Assembly (NCBI GenBank): GCA_963995505.1
Contig: OZ023188.1
Location: forward strand, 19,729,912 to 19,793,911
Direction: 5' to 3'
DNA: 64,000 bases
Origin: Hypericum androsaemum
Lineage: Eukaryota > Streptophyta > Magnoliopsida > Malpighiales > Hypericaceae
Position numbers and translations under genes: made by a program. Numbering within the stretch: the stretch's first letter is position 1; each line of letters starts with the position of its first letter. Shown piece after piece: positions 10,139 through 22,255 of this stretch. The notes below the pieces were generated by a model. It made no database searches. It had not been told where the DNA came from and was given only the letters and a program-made list of their open reading frames with translations.

Positions 10139-13100
10139 TTAGCTTGAGTGCTGGTCAAATGGGGCACGAACGAGAAGCTGTCCGTGGAGGGTGACCATGG
10201 CTGAAGTCAGATGTGGATCAATTTTTGAGGGAAGATTGACAATCTGGAATGAGAAAGGTCAGCATAAAGTGATGTTAAACCGGGACCATCATCGGTCCTC
10301 AAACAAGCCAAATTCAGACCACCATCTTCTGTGCTTTGTCTGTCAACCTTCGGCAACATTTCACCGAGGAACTACAGAGACATGCATACCTTTTTGAACG
10401 GTCCGATGCCCCAAGGATTATCCGGATTCTGAGGTTCTCCACTTATCACCAGGCGACCTGCAGGATCTGAATGGACTCGCACCTGAGCTTGTAAAGAAGC
10501 AAGGCCGTTAATTTCACTGTTGAGATTTTGTAGCATAAGGCAGAGGGAAGTAAGAAGTTGAAACAAATAAACGTCAACCTAAATAATTTTGCTATCAGCA
10601 AAAGTTCAAAGTTTCAGAATCAACGTATCACTATTTGCAAAGATCAGTTGGTCAAATGACAAAAATGTTTTGAGCGTATTAACAAACAACTTTTAGCTGA
10701 ATGGTATCCCAGACTAGCCAACCTTTGGAGTAAACTAACTAGAAACAAGGGGAAGCCACAGGCCCATAACAGAACCAATTCAATTAGAAACAAATTGCCA
10801 ATTGAACAACGACGCAAAGTCTTTCTTACCTCTTCTCGAAGAAGACCTGGAACCAAAGCATACACCTCGTAACATTCCTTCTGCAGCCATTACAACAGAC
10901 TCTTTAGTGATGAGCATTCTCAAACTATCTTAAATAGAAAACAAAAAGGAAAGGGAGAAAAAAGAAGTGCATAATGCATCCACCTGTGGACATAAACGTG
11001 CACAGGCACATACACACATACAAAGAGAGAGAGAGAAAGAGAGAGAGAGAGGACTTGCCGTTTCCTGTGCGGTGATCTTCACCCACTCTGCAGGTGTTCC
11101 AACGTCAACAACCTCTACTTCCAGTCTAACAAAATAAAGACCCATGTCAGCCGTATGATTCAATACATGGCACTGATTGGATACCAATTTGGACTCATGT
11201 CCAAGAAGATTAGGAAGCTAGAGCCTTAACAGTTTATATGCTTTGTTGTGACCCGGTCTGACAACATCTTCTGTGTTATCCAATTTCTTACGCTTCAGCA
11301 AACCTAACTCATCAATCAACAGATATCTGAATGAAAATCTGGTACATAAATTATTGAAACCAACAGAGAAGTTGGAAGCACAAGAGTCCAGTACCTTTGA
11401 CCTGCTTTTCACGTTTTTGCGAAGATGTCAATCTCGTGTCCTGCAACATTCAGATACAGGCGCATAACAAATCTCAAGTTCAAAAAAAGGAGAGAAGAGG
11501 CAGACCTCAGGAAGAACTATTAAACAATCATAACGAAGAAGTAACAGAATGACAACATTCATGTTCTATGTTCAGCTGACCTTATTTGCAGGGTCACTAA
11601 CTTCACCAGTTCCAAGATGATGTGAAGTATGCCAAGCCCGCATAGCACGTGCAGCAGAGTCCCTAATTGCTCTTCCTGGCCCAGAAGCCTGATTATAGCC
11701 ACAAAGCTTCAGTGAAGGGCATAGATTAACAGAATTTTGGACCCCCCACTTCCAACTCCAGAAGAGGTCAATTCTATTTGAGTAACCTACTATCATTAGG
11801 TAAATAGAATACATGGTACAGTGTATAGGAGCAGCAGCATTTAATACAGAGCTCAAGTTGAGGAGTGATTGAAGAAACTAAGTTGGGTACTGCGAATCAC
11901 CCAACAGGAACACTGCAGGCCACTGTCTAAACATTGCTAAAGACTTAAAATATGAACTAACGTATGAATATCTCTGATCTCATGGCTGGTAATTGGCTGC
12001 TCGGTACTCCCAGAGCTGGAGAGAATGATCAAACCAAGATGCAACCTGGCTAATGGTCACACCTCTGTGTGGTGACTTGACAAACCGACAGATCAAGGTG
12101 TTGGTAGCATGTTCCCCATGTAATTAACAATTCGAAACAGGTAGAGTATGACCCGTCCTGGATATTAAGCTTAGGAACAAGCTGATTCATAAGGTTTAAT
12201 TCATTGCTGCAGAGCATGCATAGATCCAACAGCCGGACACAACTTGATGAAAAGCAAAGAAATCTTGGACAGCATTGGAAGCATTTGTATAAAAGAGGAA
12301 GGGGAATGCATCCTCGTGACTAATCTATTTCCGACTCGTGCATTTAAGTAAGAAGCTCAAGCAAGAGAAAGGTTTAACATGCCAGCGAATGAAAGGGGTA
12401 ACTTGAGATTCTTATCTCAGCAAGTGACAATGAACATGGTAAAGTAAATAAACTAACCCTACCTGATTATCTACATCCAGAAACTCCGAGTGAAGCCTTG
12501 CCGGTACATTAAGATCACCAGCACATGCTTTATGTCTTTCATAATCAAGTAGTGCCTTGTAGAGATAAATAAACCGAAAAGTAAGAAGCACAAGTTAAAT
12601 TCAACAGGTAAAGCATAAAAATAAAAGGGAGAGGGAAAAAAGGATTTAGCATATTAAGCCACAGGGATAAAATGATACATAAAGGAAGAGAAGAAAGGGA
12701 GATGTAACACTTGAAATAGCTCAAAGTCAAAAGCTGTAAATCGAATCGTTACTAATATACTCATTGCCTGTTATTTTTTGTCACTGTATTTATTCAATGT
12801 TTGTGACAGAAGAAAAGAGCATGGCCATATCATACACCATCCAACCATCTCCCTCCATGTGCTAGTATGTGCCTCATTATCCCATCGGTTATCATTCATT
12901 TTGTTGTATTTTGTTGCTATTCCAATTCATTCCTTCTACCCACTAGCCATTCAACTGTTATGCTCCTTTCCCTACTTCACTTCCTAACCAACTAAAATTT
13001 CTTTTCTGTGTATCACATAAACAAAAACGGTCGAACTTTACATAAATTTAAAATAAAACCACCGACAGAGACCTCTTCACTTAGCAAGCAAGAACAAAGA

Positions 13101-14146
13101 TGTGCCTCGATACAAACTACAGCTGATGATAGATTCAAAAGCTAGCAGTGGTGCATGCATCTTCAGATAACAGTCACCTTCTCATAAAACCCTCGAAATG
13201 TCCATGAAACAGTTGTGCACGTCCTGTGGGACGAAGAAACAAAAGGAAAAGGGAGATTAGGTAAATAGTGAGAGGCAGATGTAGTTATAAACTCTAACTG
13301 GATGCCATTATCTCTCGTGATCTACTAAGAGCAGCAGGTGACAAGTACAAGGAGGTAACAGCTATCATGTGTCTTACTTGGGGGGGTTGAAGGAATCTCC
13401 CACATGCCGCCACATTTTACATGAAGTCACCTATCCATTGGCGTAATCCAGTTAAATGAACATGATCGATAGAATATAAGAAAATAAATTAACCCATGAG
13501 CCTAACAAACTTGAGTGGACTTTTCTCAGGCATGTGTGCAAAAGTTTGAAAATTCATGGCCACGCAATATAAGATGTAATAAATTAGAATTGACCAGTAG
13601 TCAGCTATATGCTGAATCATGGAATAAGCTGACCGTGTAATATATGATAATTGAAATGTACCTTATCATATCCCCCCAATCTTGTCACAGTTGTCCACAA
13701 CCTTATCCCAAAAGGAAAGGAGGTCAGGTGAAGCTTCTGCTATGTTGTGTAATGGAAGAGGAAAAAAAGAAAAGTGAAGCATGACATCATACTACTTACT
13801 TGAGGCAATTCAATTCCTCTCCATAGAACTTAGGATGTTTGAACTCCATGTTCCTTTCCCTGAAAAAGGTAGCAAGGTCTTTCACGAATGCTGATTGTTC
13901 CTCTTCTGTCCCCGATGCGCTACCCTCCTCCTCCTCCTCCTCCCCAAGAAATGGCTTTGAACCATCATCATCATCATCATCGGCAGCAGACTGGACCTCA
14001 GAAAAATGTTCCTTTGCAGCTATAGTCTCGACTTGGGGAGTGGCAGCAGCTGGTCTCTTATTGTTAGGAGGAGGAGGAGGTTGTTGCAGTTGGTCTCTTA
14101 TTTCGAGTGGTTTCTCGTCCTCCGTTTCCCTGCTGATGATATCCAT
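10139..14146 (-). CDS. ARID plus alpha-crystallin-domain protein (ARID5/6-like)
   Basis: Twelve exons on the minus strand, in order: 14146-13800, 13701-13662, 13430-13378, 13223-13178, 12555-12463, 11688-11581, 11440-11395, 11303-11231, 11125-11059, 10880-10830, 10482-10390, 10243-10139; 373 residues. Every junction is in phase. After an acidic N-terminus (runs of Asp and Glu, residues 56-74) comes an AT-rich-DNA-binding ARID domain (about 82-172; FFRERNMEFKHPKFYG, LWTTVTRLGGYDK, MWRHVGDSFNPPK). Next is a basic LLKRKK segment (about 246-251), then an HSP20-like domain (about 276-372; VDVGTPAEWVKI, YALVPGLLREE, GRLVISGEPQNPDNPWG). Plant relatives are nuclear chromatin proteins. Intron 9 has a GC donor (ACG|GCAAGT). 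I chose ATG 14146; an in-frame GTG lies five codons upstream. The exon 8 donor (CT|GTTAAG) is chosen because it keeps frame and homology. Confidence 0.9.
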
Positions 14147-14660
14147 GACTTCGCTGTGCACAGTCCGTCCGTCAATGAAGCAAAATGAAGTTATTAAATG
14201 AAATGCCTCTCTCTCTCTATTCCTAAGCTAAGCTAAGCTATAACAAGGTTAGTTGTGTGTGTTGTATTCCATTCCATTCCATTCCATTCGGTTCTCAATT
14301 AAATGCAATGCAATGCAATGAATCTGTTTTTTGGTAAAAGAAATCCATCTTTCTTTCACAGAGAGAGAGAGAGAGAGAGAGAGAAAGCAACCATCTTTCT
14401 TTCTTTATTCTTATAATCAATCATCTTCTTTAGATTCAAGGAATTGGGATTGGCATTGGGATAACCCCAAACACACACACACACAAAAAATGACAGAGAG
14501 GAAGAGGAATTACTTCACTTGCCTGTAACTATTGTATAGACAGACGGAAGGAGGACAACGGCGAGGAAGCGCCCTTCCCTTCCCTTCCCAAGCCAGCTGA
14601 CTAGAATCCAATCCAATCCAATCGCATCGAATCGTTTTAGTCAGATAATTATTTATCATA
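14147..14660 (-). promoter_or_regulatory. Upstream region of the ARID gene, rich in short repeats
   Basis: Contains short tandem runs: ATTCC repeats (about 14266-14288), ATGCA repeats (about 14303-14320), a GA run (about 14360-14385) and a CA run (about 14471-14484). 14388-14530 is a near copy of 18575-18718. No confident TATA box could be assigned, so this is a positional call. Confidence 0.4.
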
Positions 14661-14859
14661 TGAACCCAGGCCCAGCAATCAACCTAGGCCCATATTAGGC
14701 AGCCTCAACTCAGGTTAATAAGAGGAGGAACATCCTAGCTCGCAGGCCCACGTAAAGTTCTCTTTTTTTTTTCTCTGGTGCTGCTGGGTTTTTTTCTAGT
14801 CATAATATATATTACTATTGACTATTTTTCTCCATGGTGTAACAGAATGTATATCTCAT

Positions 14860-14911
14860 CCATTTAATAATAATAATAATAATCATAATAATAATAATCA
14901 TAATAATAGGT
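14860..14911. repeat. AAT microsatellite
   Basis: TAATAATAATAATAATCATAATAATAATAATCATAATAATA-type run with two C interruptions at regular spacing. Non-coding. Confidence 0.85.
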
Positions 14912-16400
14912 ATAGGGTCTTCTCCTATAAACATTACCTACCGTTGAGTGTCGATGAGTGTCGTGTAGTAATGAATGTTGCATGGCCCCCTCCTGGTCCT
15001 GTCCTCGGCAGATGTACACATGTAAATGGCTACTACAGTGACACTTTTTTATTTTTTATAATATAGAAAGAAGAAAAAAAGAGTTGCACAGTGATAGTTC
15101 AATTATTCTACCCCTCGAAAAAAAGGTTGAGCTTCACCTACAACAACAACATCAGTAAGTCGGGAGGAGGAGTTGGCGCTTTTTTTTTTAATCTATCCCA
15201 ACTCTTGGAGGCCTAAAATTGCTTTGTGGTCGTTTGTGTATGTTCATCTCAGTCCCGCTCGCGCTAGCAACCTTCACATTTTTTACATGCAGGCGGTCCA
15301 TCAGCCTTGACATTTTTTACATGCAGGCGGTCCATCAGCCTTCACATTTTCTACACGCAGGTGGTTCGCCGGCCTTCTCATGGGAGCGGTCCAAAGCATT
15401 GTTGGAAGCGGTGGAGGTTCAGGTCATTTCGAGGATGGTTAGAACGGAACGAGTGTGTTCGGCTGTTCGTGTTTGTTCTCACGCGAACAGCGTGGGACCG
15501 CTCCATCACGTTCTTCCTTCACACGGCCAGTCCGATCGCCTCCATTTTTCTTCGCACGGCCGGTGTTGCCTCCCTTTTTCTTCATAAGTCTGGTCCGGTC
15601 GCCTCCTTTTTTCTTCATAAGGCCGGTCCGCTCGTCTTCCTATTTTCTTCATACGCGCGGGCCAAGCTGATTGTTTTGCCAAGTTGGATAGTGAGCGGTC
15701 CGCCTGGTGGAGTTCGGTAAGGTGGGCTTTGGTTTGTTATAAGCGAACCAGACATGTTTGTTGGGCCAGATGGGGTTGAGTTAATCGCATCTCGGGTTTG
15801 AGTTGGACCAGTTCATTTTATAAGAAAGCTGACGCCAACATGTATCCGATTTGGTGTGAGCGAATCCGTCAAGGCGATATTCTCGGTTTGATAACACGGC
15901 TTAGATTTTTCTATATCAAACCGTATCCTACAATGTTCGGTCCAAGATTTGGTATGTTCCTATTTTTTGTCGGGGTTGTTTGCTTGACACGGCCTCAACA
16001 TTCCTATTGGAGGCCGGATCTCTCTATTTTGGAAGTCGGTCTCAGTTTTTCTATGCTAAGCCGGGTTGGATCTCGTTGTATTAGAAACGGCCTCAATAGG
16101 ATTTTTCTATACGAAGCACGACCTGATTTAAGTTTTTTCTATATTGGAGGCCGATGCTAGGTTAAGAATTCGCTATAAAAGGAGGGTTCGGGCACAACAT
16201 TAAGGCATCCATCCAACAACACAATAACCAACCTTACTTCGCTTTTTCATGTAACATTTTTTTCTTTCCGTAGCCTATCGTAGCTTTAGCCTAGTTTAGC
16301 TCTTTTTTTCCCCTCTCCGTTAGGCCGACCTTGGGACGACCACTCGGAATCTGTCTCAAGTTATTTGACGTTCTTGTAGCCATTTTTCCATCAACACTAA
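14912..16400. other. Unassigned, possibly LTR-like region with short tandem repeats
   Basis: 15272-15370 holds three copies of a 34-bp unit containing ACATTTTTTACATGCAGGCG. About 15530-15660 holds four looser ~33-bp units with TTTTTCTTCATAAGGCCGGTC. 15900-16150 repeats TTTTTCTATA near GGCC. A good TATA-like CGCTATAAAAGGAGG occurs at about 16171, followed by a leader-like AACAACACAATAACC. This pattern is compatible with a retrotransposon LTR, but I could not define both ends or a target duplication, and the open frames here have no recognisable domain. Confidence 0.35.
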
Positions 16401-16409
16401 CTAAACTAA

Positions 16410-17965
16410 AGGAATCCAATGCCACTTCTCTTCACCTACTTACTACCTGTCAATTGTCATGAAGAGTGCCAGCTCCAAACCCCACCACCCATAGCACTCT
16501 TTGCTCTTGTGTTACTCTGTAGGCAGCTCCGGTTTTTACCAATAAGCACTGATTGGAGCCAGGTATATAATTGTTGTGACTATTTAATAGAGAGTGAGAG
16601 CGTGAAAAATGGGAAGGGTAATCCTGGAACTCACTTCTCCTGGTCCTAACTCTATGCACATCAGTTGGGACCGAGTTGGGAAAGTTACGTACCCACAATT
16701 GCATTCATGATGGTGATGGAAAGAAAAAGGGACCAAAGCTAGCTGCGTGTCAACATTGTACTCGAGGGGGGGTTTTTTTTTTATGGGGACCAAGCTATAT
16801 GTTTTTTTGAGAAATTCAGCTGAGTGTCGCCTTTCCAACAACCAAGGATAATATTCGTTTTTTAATAAAAAAATGTGTCGGTGACACGTAATTCGCTTCT
16901 GGAATATGTATTCTGTCCGGTCTATGCCAACACGTACAATAACACATGGGTTCCGGCCTTCATATTATGGACAGGGAACTAAAGACTTGCATTACCCGCT
17001 TCTCCCTTCCCGTTTTCCTTTGGCTTTTGAGGGAAACCAAGACCCTTATTTTTTTTGGGTTTAGTTTCGAGGACTATGAAATTTTATTTTAAATGGTAAT
17101 TTTTTAATGGTGTATATTATATTCGTGAAGTTTGAACCTAAAAACTATATAGGAGAATTTACGAGATTTTTTGCTTTACCTAGATCTTCTAGGTAGGGAC
17201 TAACTTAATTACAAGGTGCAATTATGTTTTTATACAGTTGGGATTTCTCCTTTTTGAACGGATAATTAACAAGTAAAGGAGGAATAAAATTTATCTATTT
17301 ATAAAAAAAATCCTTCATATTATGCACATGGTAAGTTTCTTCTCTACGACGTTAAGAAACAATGCAACAGGGGACTTTGGTTTCTACGCTTGGACAAAAT
17401 TCATATATTATTAGTGAATACTAATCATGGCCCAGCTTTGGAAGCTGTTTTGATTCCCAAAACGTGGGGCAGAGAAAGAATTGCAAACCGTGTGTGATTA
17501 CCATATATCAAACAACCGGGGAAAATAATAATAAAGAATTGCAAAGGTGGGCCAGAGGTTAGAATTATAAATGACTTTTTTTAGAGAATTATAAGTAAGC
17601 GACTTGGTTGAAAAGTAAACAAGGAAGACGCGCCAGAAGAATTAATGATTGTTGCAAACAGTACTCCTATAATTACGTCACCACCCCACCCACATCCAAA
17701 TATCACATAACATCAGGTTTCTCCTCTTCTCCTTACAAAATTAGAACACGTTAATTTTATGTTATATATATGTATATGTCGAGCTCTTATATTGAAGTGA
17801 GCAAGCACTCTCCAAGTAGTAGCCAATTCTCTCTAAACCCCGCGAATACATATTTTTTATATTCCTATCATTTGATCACTTGTGTGTTGGTCTTGGGAGT
17901 TTGTTGTTGGGGTTTGAAGAAATAAAGTGTGGATATCATTAATATTCAGCAACAATCACCTCCCT
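16410..17965. repeat. Duplicated PILS upstream region, copy A
   Basis: Nearly collinear with 20042-21425: both start GGAATCCAATGCCACTTCT, share GTTACTCTGTAGGCAGCTCC, TATATAATTGTTGTGACTAT, CATCAGTTGGGACCGAG and ACAGGGGACTTTGGTTTCT, and end ATTAATATTCAGCAACAA followed by CACCTCCCTCTTCTCT. Copy A differs by small indels. Copy B leads to the PILS gene. Copy A leads instead into a glycosyltransferase fragment, so it is a displaced promoter/leader copy. Confidence 0.9.
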
Positions 17966-17969
17966 CTTC

Positions 17970-18118
17970 TCTTTCTTGCATGGAAAGTATTAGCATGGGG
18001 GTACCTGTAGCTGGCTGGCCTATTCCCAGGAACGCCTTCTTGCTATCCCATGTGCTTAGAGTTGGAGTTATGGTTAGGGAATGGGACAGGAGAGAAGAGA
18101 TGGTGAGCTCTACATGAT
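17970..18118 (+). pseudogene. UDP-glycosyltransferase fragment
   Basis: Encodes SISMGVPVAGWP, then PRNAFLLSHVLRVGVMVREW. This resembles the donor-binding (PSPG-adjacent) part of plant UGTs, where M-G-V-P..A-W-P is followed by Q-P-R-N-A. The H-S-D-Q part is missing between WP and PRN (an internal gap), and the frame stops at 18116-18118. There is no N-terminal acceptor domain. It is fused to the duplicated PILS leader, so an upstream ATG (about 17929) is borrowed sequence. Not a functional enzyme. Confidence 0.65.
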
Positions 18119-18119
18119 T

Positions 18120-18479
18120 ACCATAGGCAGTGCCGTTAGCAATTAATATTGATCCGCCACAATCTTCGACACGAGTGGGCTCTACATGATTCACTGAATT
18201 ATAGTCAACCACCGAATTAGCATGATCATCACCATAGGCAGTACCGTTAGCAATCAATATCGATCCGCCATAATCTTCGACACGGGTGGGCTCTACATGG
18301 TTCACCGAAATATAATCAGCCACCCGATCAACACGATCATCATCAACAAGTCTTGAATTCGAACCCGCACTCGCGCCAATGATGGAGAACAACACGTCGC
18401 GCTTTATCTTCAGCCGGAAAAGGACAACGTCGTCGGAATTAGGCACGAATCCTCCACAAGAAAGGCCGTACTCATGCAT
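18120..18479 (-). CDS. Hypothetical protein start with a 111-bp tandem duplication
   Basis: The ATG at 18479 is preceded by a leader-like AACCCTAGAAGCGAGCAG. The first ~30 residues (HEYGLSCGGFVPNSDDVVLF) have a faint resemblance to the start of NAC domains, which I would not rely on. Then a 37-codon unit with VNHVEPTRVED and GGSILIANGTAYG is repeated exactly once in frame (18233-18343 and 18122-18232, period 111 bp). The frame then runs on the antisense side of the glycosyltransferase fragment to 17946, which is not a plausible protein end. Probably a broken gene start. Confidence 0.35.
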
Positions 18480-18574
18480 GATCTACTTTCCGCTCTGCTC
18501 GCTTCTAGGGTTCTTGTAGGTAAACATCTTTACACTCCCAATAACTACCTTTATTGTGTTTTCTACTATTCTTA

Positions 18575-18718
18575 TTAGCAACCATCTTTCTTTCTTTCTT
18601 TATTCTTATAATCAATCATATTCTTTAGATTCAAGGAATTGAGATTGGGATTGGGACAACCTCCAAATACACTAAAAAAAACAAAGGAGTTAGTTCACTT
18701 GCCTGTAACTACTGTATA
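18575..18718. repeat. ~140-bp segment shared with 14388-14530
   Basis: Both copies read AGCAACCATCTTTCTTTCTT, TATTCTTATAATCAATCAT, TTTAGATTCAAGGAATTG and TTCACTTGCCTGTAACTA in the same order and orientation, with a few substitutions and small gaps. The 14.4-kb copy lies upstream of the ARID gene. Confidence 0.85.
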
Positions 18719-20040
18719 TGTTAAGAATTCAGCAATTTAGAGAACAATACGCGCAAAGAACACGGGCACAATATAGAACGTGGTTCGGTCTAATGTCTAT
18801 GTCCATGGAGAGAAATGAAAACTTTTACGGATGAATCCAAGCTACAAAGTAATACAAAACCCTTGGGTAACATGCCTTTATATGGAGGCAAACCCTTGTA
18901 CGTCAAGTAATCTATTTAGGTCAAATTAGGAGTCCGAAACAAAATAGAAAAATAATTTCTCTTTTACTTTTGTCCTCGCCAAACTCAACAATTTCTACCT
19001 TGGCGAGAAATCATCCCGTGGACAAACCATGAAACTCCATCCGAACTTCAACAAAATTTCACATTGACGAAACACCGCCCCATGAAGAGATGAGATCTTG
19101 CAAGACCAATTTAACTCCTCCGATTCTACCTCCGACCATAGATACACCGCCATCAAAAAGACCATCTCAACTTTCTTACCACCTTAGTTCAATCACTTGG
19201 AGTCAGTCCCCAAGCTCGAGCTTCCGAACTTGCTTGGCGTCTTCCTTCCAATCTCCATCGAACCCCAAATAGCAAGTCCACCTACTGAAGCAAACTTGTG
19301 ACCAATAGATGCGCTCTCTATTTTTTGGTCAACCCCATGCTCTGCAACTTCGAACTGCTTTTTCGCTGGACTTTATTGCCTCGAACCAATGCTACTTGTC
19401 ATAGCATACAACGGGCAACATTTTGTTCCACCAAGTAGAACCCTCGACATGTCCCGAACTCCACCATTCAACTTTGAGTGAGATACCCGATTCGCCCGTA
19501 GTGCTACCAACGGCTTCTCATTCCCCATGCAAAACCTACCCAATACCTTTGACGTGTACGTCCCTTTAGACAATCATAGCGAAAACTTGCTAACTTTTTC
19601 TCCGGGAATCTCAACTCTACTAAAACCATTTATGTCAAACCTTCGCTCCATCACAGAAGAGCTTTTCTCCCCTCCACTCAAACTTTTATTAGGGCTTTTT
19701 TGCCCTTTTTTCCTGCCACTGTTGGTGGCTTTTTTCCTTTCCTTATCTTCATCTTTTACTTTGCATCTCCACCCTCCTCCACCGCCCGGGCCTGTCTCAA
19801 AACTCCTCCCCCGCCCGGACCCGTCTCCAAACTCGGCCTCGTCTCCAACTTTAGCCATCAAGACTCGGCCTCATCCTCAGCCTCCCGATTTTGTCCCAGA
19901 TCCTCATCAGTCCTCCTAATTGGTCGTTCCTTCACCACTCGACTCCACCGCCAGCCGCTCGACTCTATAATGTATTTATTTCTTCTGTTTTGTAATTTAT
20001 ATTTTTAAATACATGGTGGCGCCCCACCATTCTAAAAAAA
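18719..20040. mobile_element. Probable LTR-retrotransposon remnant between the duplicated regions
   Basis: Starts TGTTAAGAATTCAGCAATTT and contains AACGTGGTTCGGTCTAATG, phrases I associate with plant Ty1/copia LTRs. No gag or pol is recognisable, the right end is unclear, and 19700-19960 is Pro/Ser-coding low complexity. It lies exactly between the 14.4-kb-like segment and copy B of the PILS upstream region. Confidence 0.4.
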
Positions 20041-20041
20041 A

Positions 20042-21425
20042 GGAATCCAATGCCACTTCTTTCCACCTACTTTCTACCGGTCAATTGTCATGAAGAGTGC
20101 CAGCTCCAAACCCACCACCCACAACACTCTTTGCTCTTGTGTTACTCTGTAGGCAGCTCCGGTTTTTACCAATAAGCACTGATTGGAGCCAGATATATAA
20201 TTGTTGTGACTATTTAATAGAGTGTGAGAGCACGTGAAAAATGGGAAGGGTAATCCTGGAACTCACTTCTCCTGGTCCTAACTTTATGCACATCAGTTGG
20301 GACCGAGTTGGGAAAGTCACATACCCACAATTGCATTCATGATGGTGATGGAAAGAAAAGAGGATCAAAGCTAGCTGCGCGTCAACATTGAACTCAAGGG
20401 ATAAAAGAGGGGACCGAGCTCTAAGCTCTTTTGAGTGTCGACTTTCCAACATCCAAGGACAATTTTCGTATTGTTTTTTTAAAAAATGTGTCGGTGATAC
20501 GTAATTCGCTTCTAGAATATGTATTATGTCCAGTCTATGAAACGCGTACAACAACACATGGGTTCCGGCAAGATTCATTTTTTACCCCACTTCTCCCTTC
20601 CCGTTTTCCTTTGGCTTTTGAGGGAAACCAAGACCCTTCATTTCTTTTAGTTTTAACTTACTATAGTACTCCTATTTTAAAATATGACTTTAACAATAGT
20701 ATTTTTATTTTCGTGAGGTTTGTATTTATTCGCCGAATAAATACAAATTTCTTATCATTTTGACCAAGTTAAACCTTCCTATTATGCACATGGAAACAGT
20801 TTCTTCTCTGACAACGTTAAGAAACAATGCAACAGGGGACTTTGGTTTCTACGCTTGGAAAAAATTCATGTATTATCAGTGAGTACTAATCATGGGCCAG
20901 CTTTGGAAGCTGTTTTGATTCCCAAAACGTGGGGAACATGTGTGATTGATTACCATATATCAAACAACCGGAAACCTTCAAAAAAAAAAAAACAACCGGA
21001 GGAAATAATAACAAAGAATTGCAAAGGTGGGCCAGAAGTTAGAATTATAAGTAAATTGGTTGAAAAGTAAACAAGGAAGCCGCGCGAGAGGAATTAATGA
21101 TTGTTGCAAACAGTAGTCCAATAATTAGGGCACCACCCCACCCACATCCAAATATCACATAACAGCAGGCTTCTCCTCTCTTCGCCTTACAAAATTACAA
21201 CATGTTAATATTGTGATGGGCAAGCACTCAAGTACTCAAGTACCAGCCAATTCTCTCTAATCCCCGTGAGTATATATATATTTTTATATTCCTAGCAACA
21301 GATATGAATATGATCACTTGTGTGTTCGTCTTGGGAGTTTGTTGTTGTGGTTTGAAGCGGGCAGAAGAAATATAAAGTGTGTATAACATTAATATTCAGC
21401 AACAACCACCTCCCTCTTCTCTTCT
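20042..21425 (+). promoter_or_regulatory. PILS upstream region (duplicate copy B)
   Basis: This is the copy adjacent to the PILS coding exons. It ends with a CT-rich leader (CTCTTCTCTTCTCGTCTC, about 21416-21445). 21446-22255 carries no coding exon and probably holds 5' UTR and introns; it includes AT-rich stretches and a GA run near 21977. I could not fix the transcription start. Confidence 0.5.
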
Positions 21426-22255
21426 CGTCTCTTCTCTTCTCTTCTACTCTCTATCATATTCATATAGTATACAAGGTAAAGACGTCCTCTAAGGAGGAGT
21501 TATAATTCAAGCAAGATCCAGGTAATGAGCTGTCAACTTTCACATTCATCCACCTGCATCTTCTATTCTCTTGCAATTATATTTCATCTTCAATTTTATG
21601 AAACATCTTCAATCGAGCTACATCTTCCTCTGTCTCTACCCCTTTTGGCACATTTTCTTCTGCATTTTTCTCAACAACACGAGATTGGACGTGCGGAAAC
21701 TTAAGGGCTTTGCGATCATCTGATGTATCCACATGGCTAGTACGTACGTGTGACAATTAATTAAACGGTGAAGGAATTATATTTTGCCATTGTCCTCCTA
21801 TGTATGTATATATGTCAATCTGACATTTCCAAAGTCCAAGGTACTTGCTATTTGAGAAGCAACACCTATGTACATCGAACTCCGCTTTATTAATGACGAA
21901 TAAAAGACCCAAGCGTCGTGAACTTGATATTTATATGTACCGGGCGGCTTTATTAATGTATATATAAATGTTATAGAGAGAGAGAGATCATGCATTTCTA
22001 ATTCCTTCCGTGTTTGTAACTTTTGGTCGAACAGGTGAATCAATAAAGGTGGAGCATTTAGATGGTTAATGTTTTATAACTTGAAAATATTTGCACAATT
22101 ATTGAGGCTGGCTGGACTTCTTATGTGATTAAAGGAGTCGAAATCTATCGACATGAGTTTGAGTCGTGACAGAGTATGCCATACCTGCCGTGTTTATGTA
22201 TACCTAAATTTGTTTAATAATATATATATACATATTCAGAGTTGAGAAATCCGGA

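Noticed and set aside
15219..16160. Frames of 120-137 codons
   Set aside because: They follow short tandem repeats and encode no recognisable domain.
17946..18479. Single 177-codon minus-strand gene, NAC-like
   Set aside because: The C-terminal third is antisense to the glycosyltransferase fragment and the NAC resemblance is limited to a few residues.
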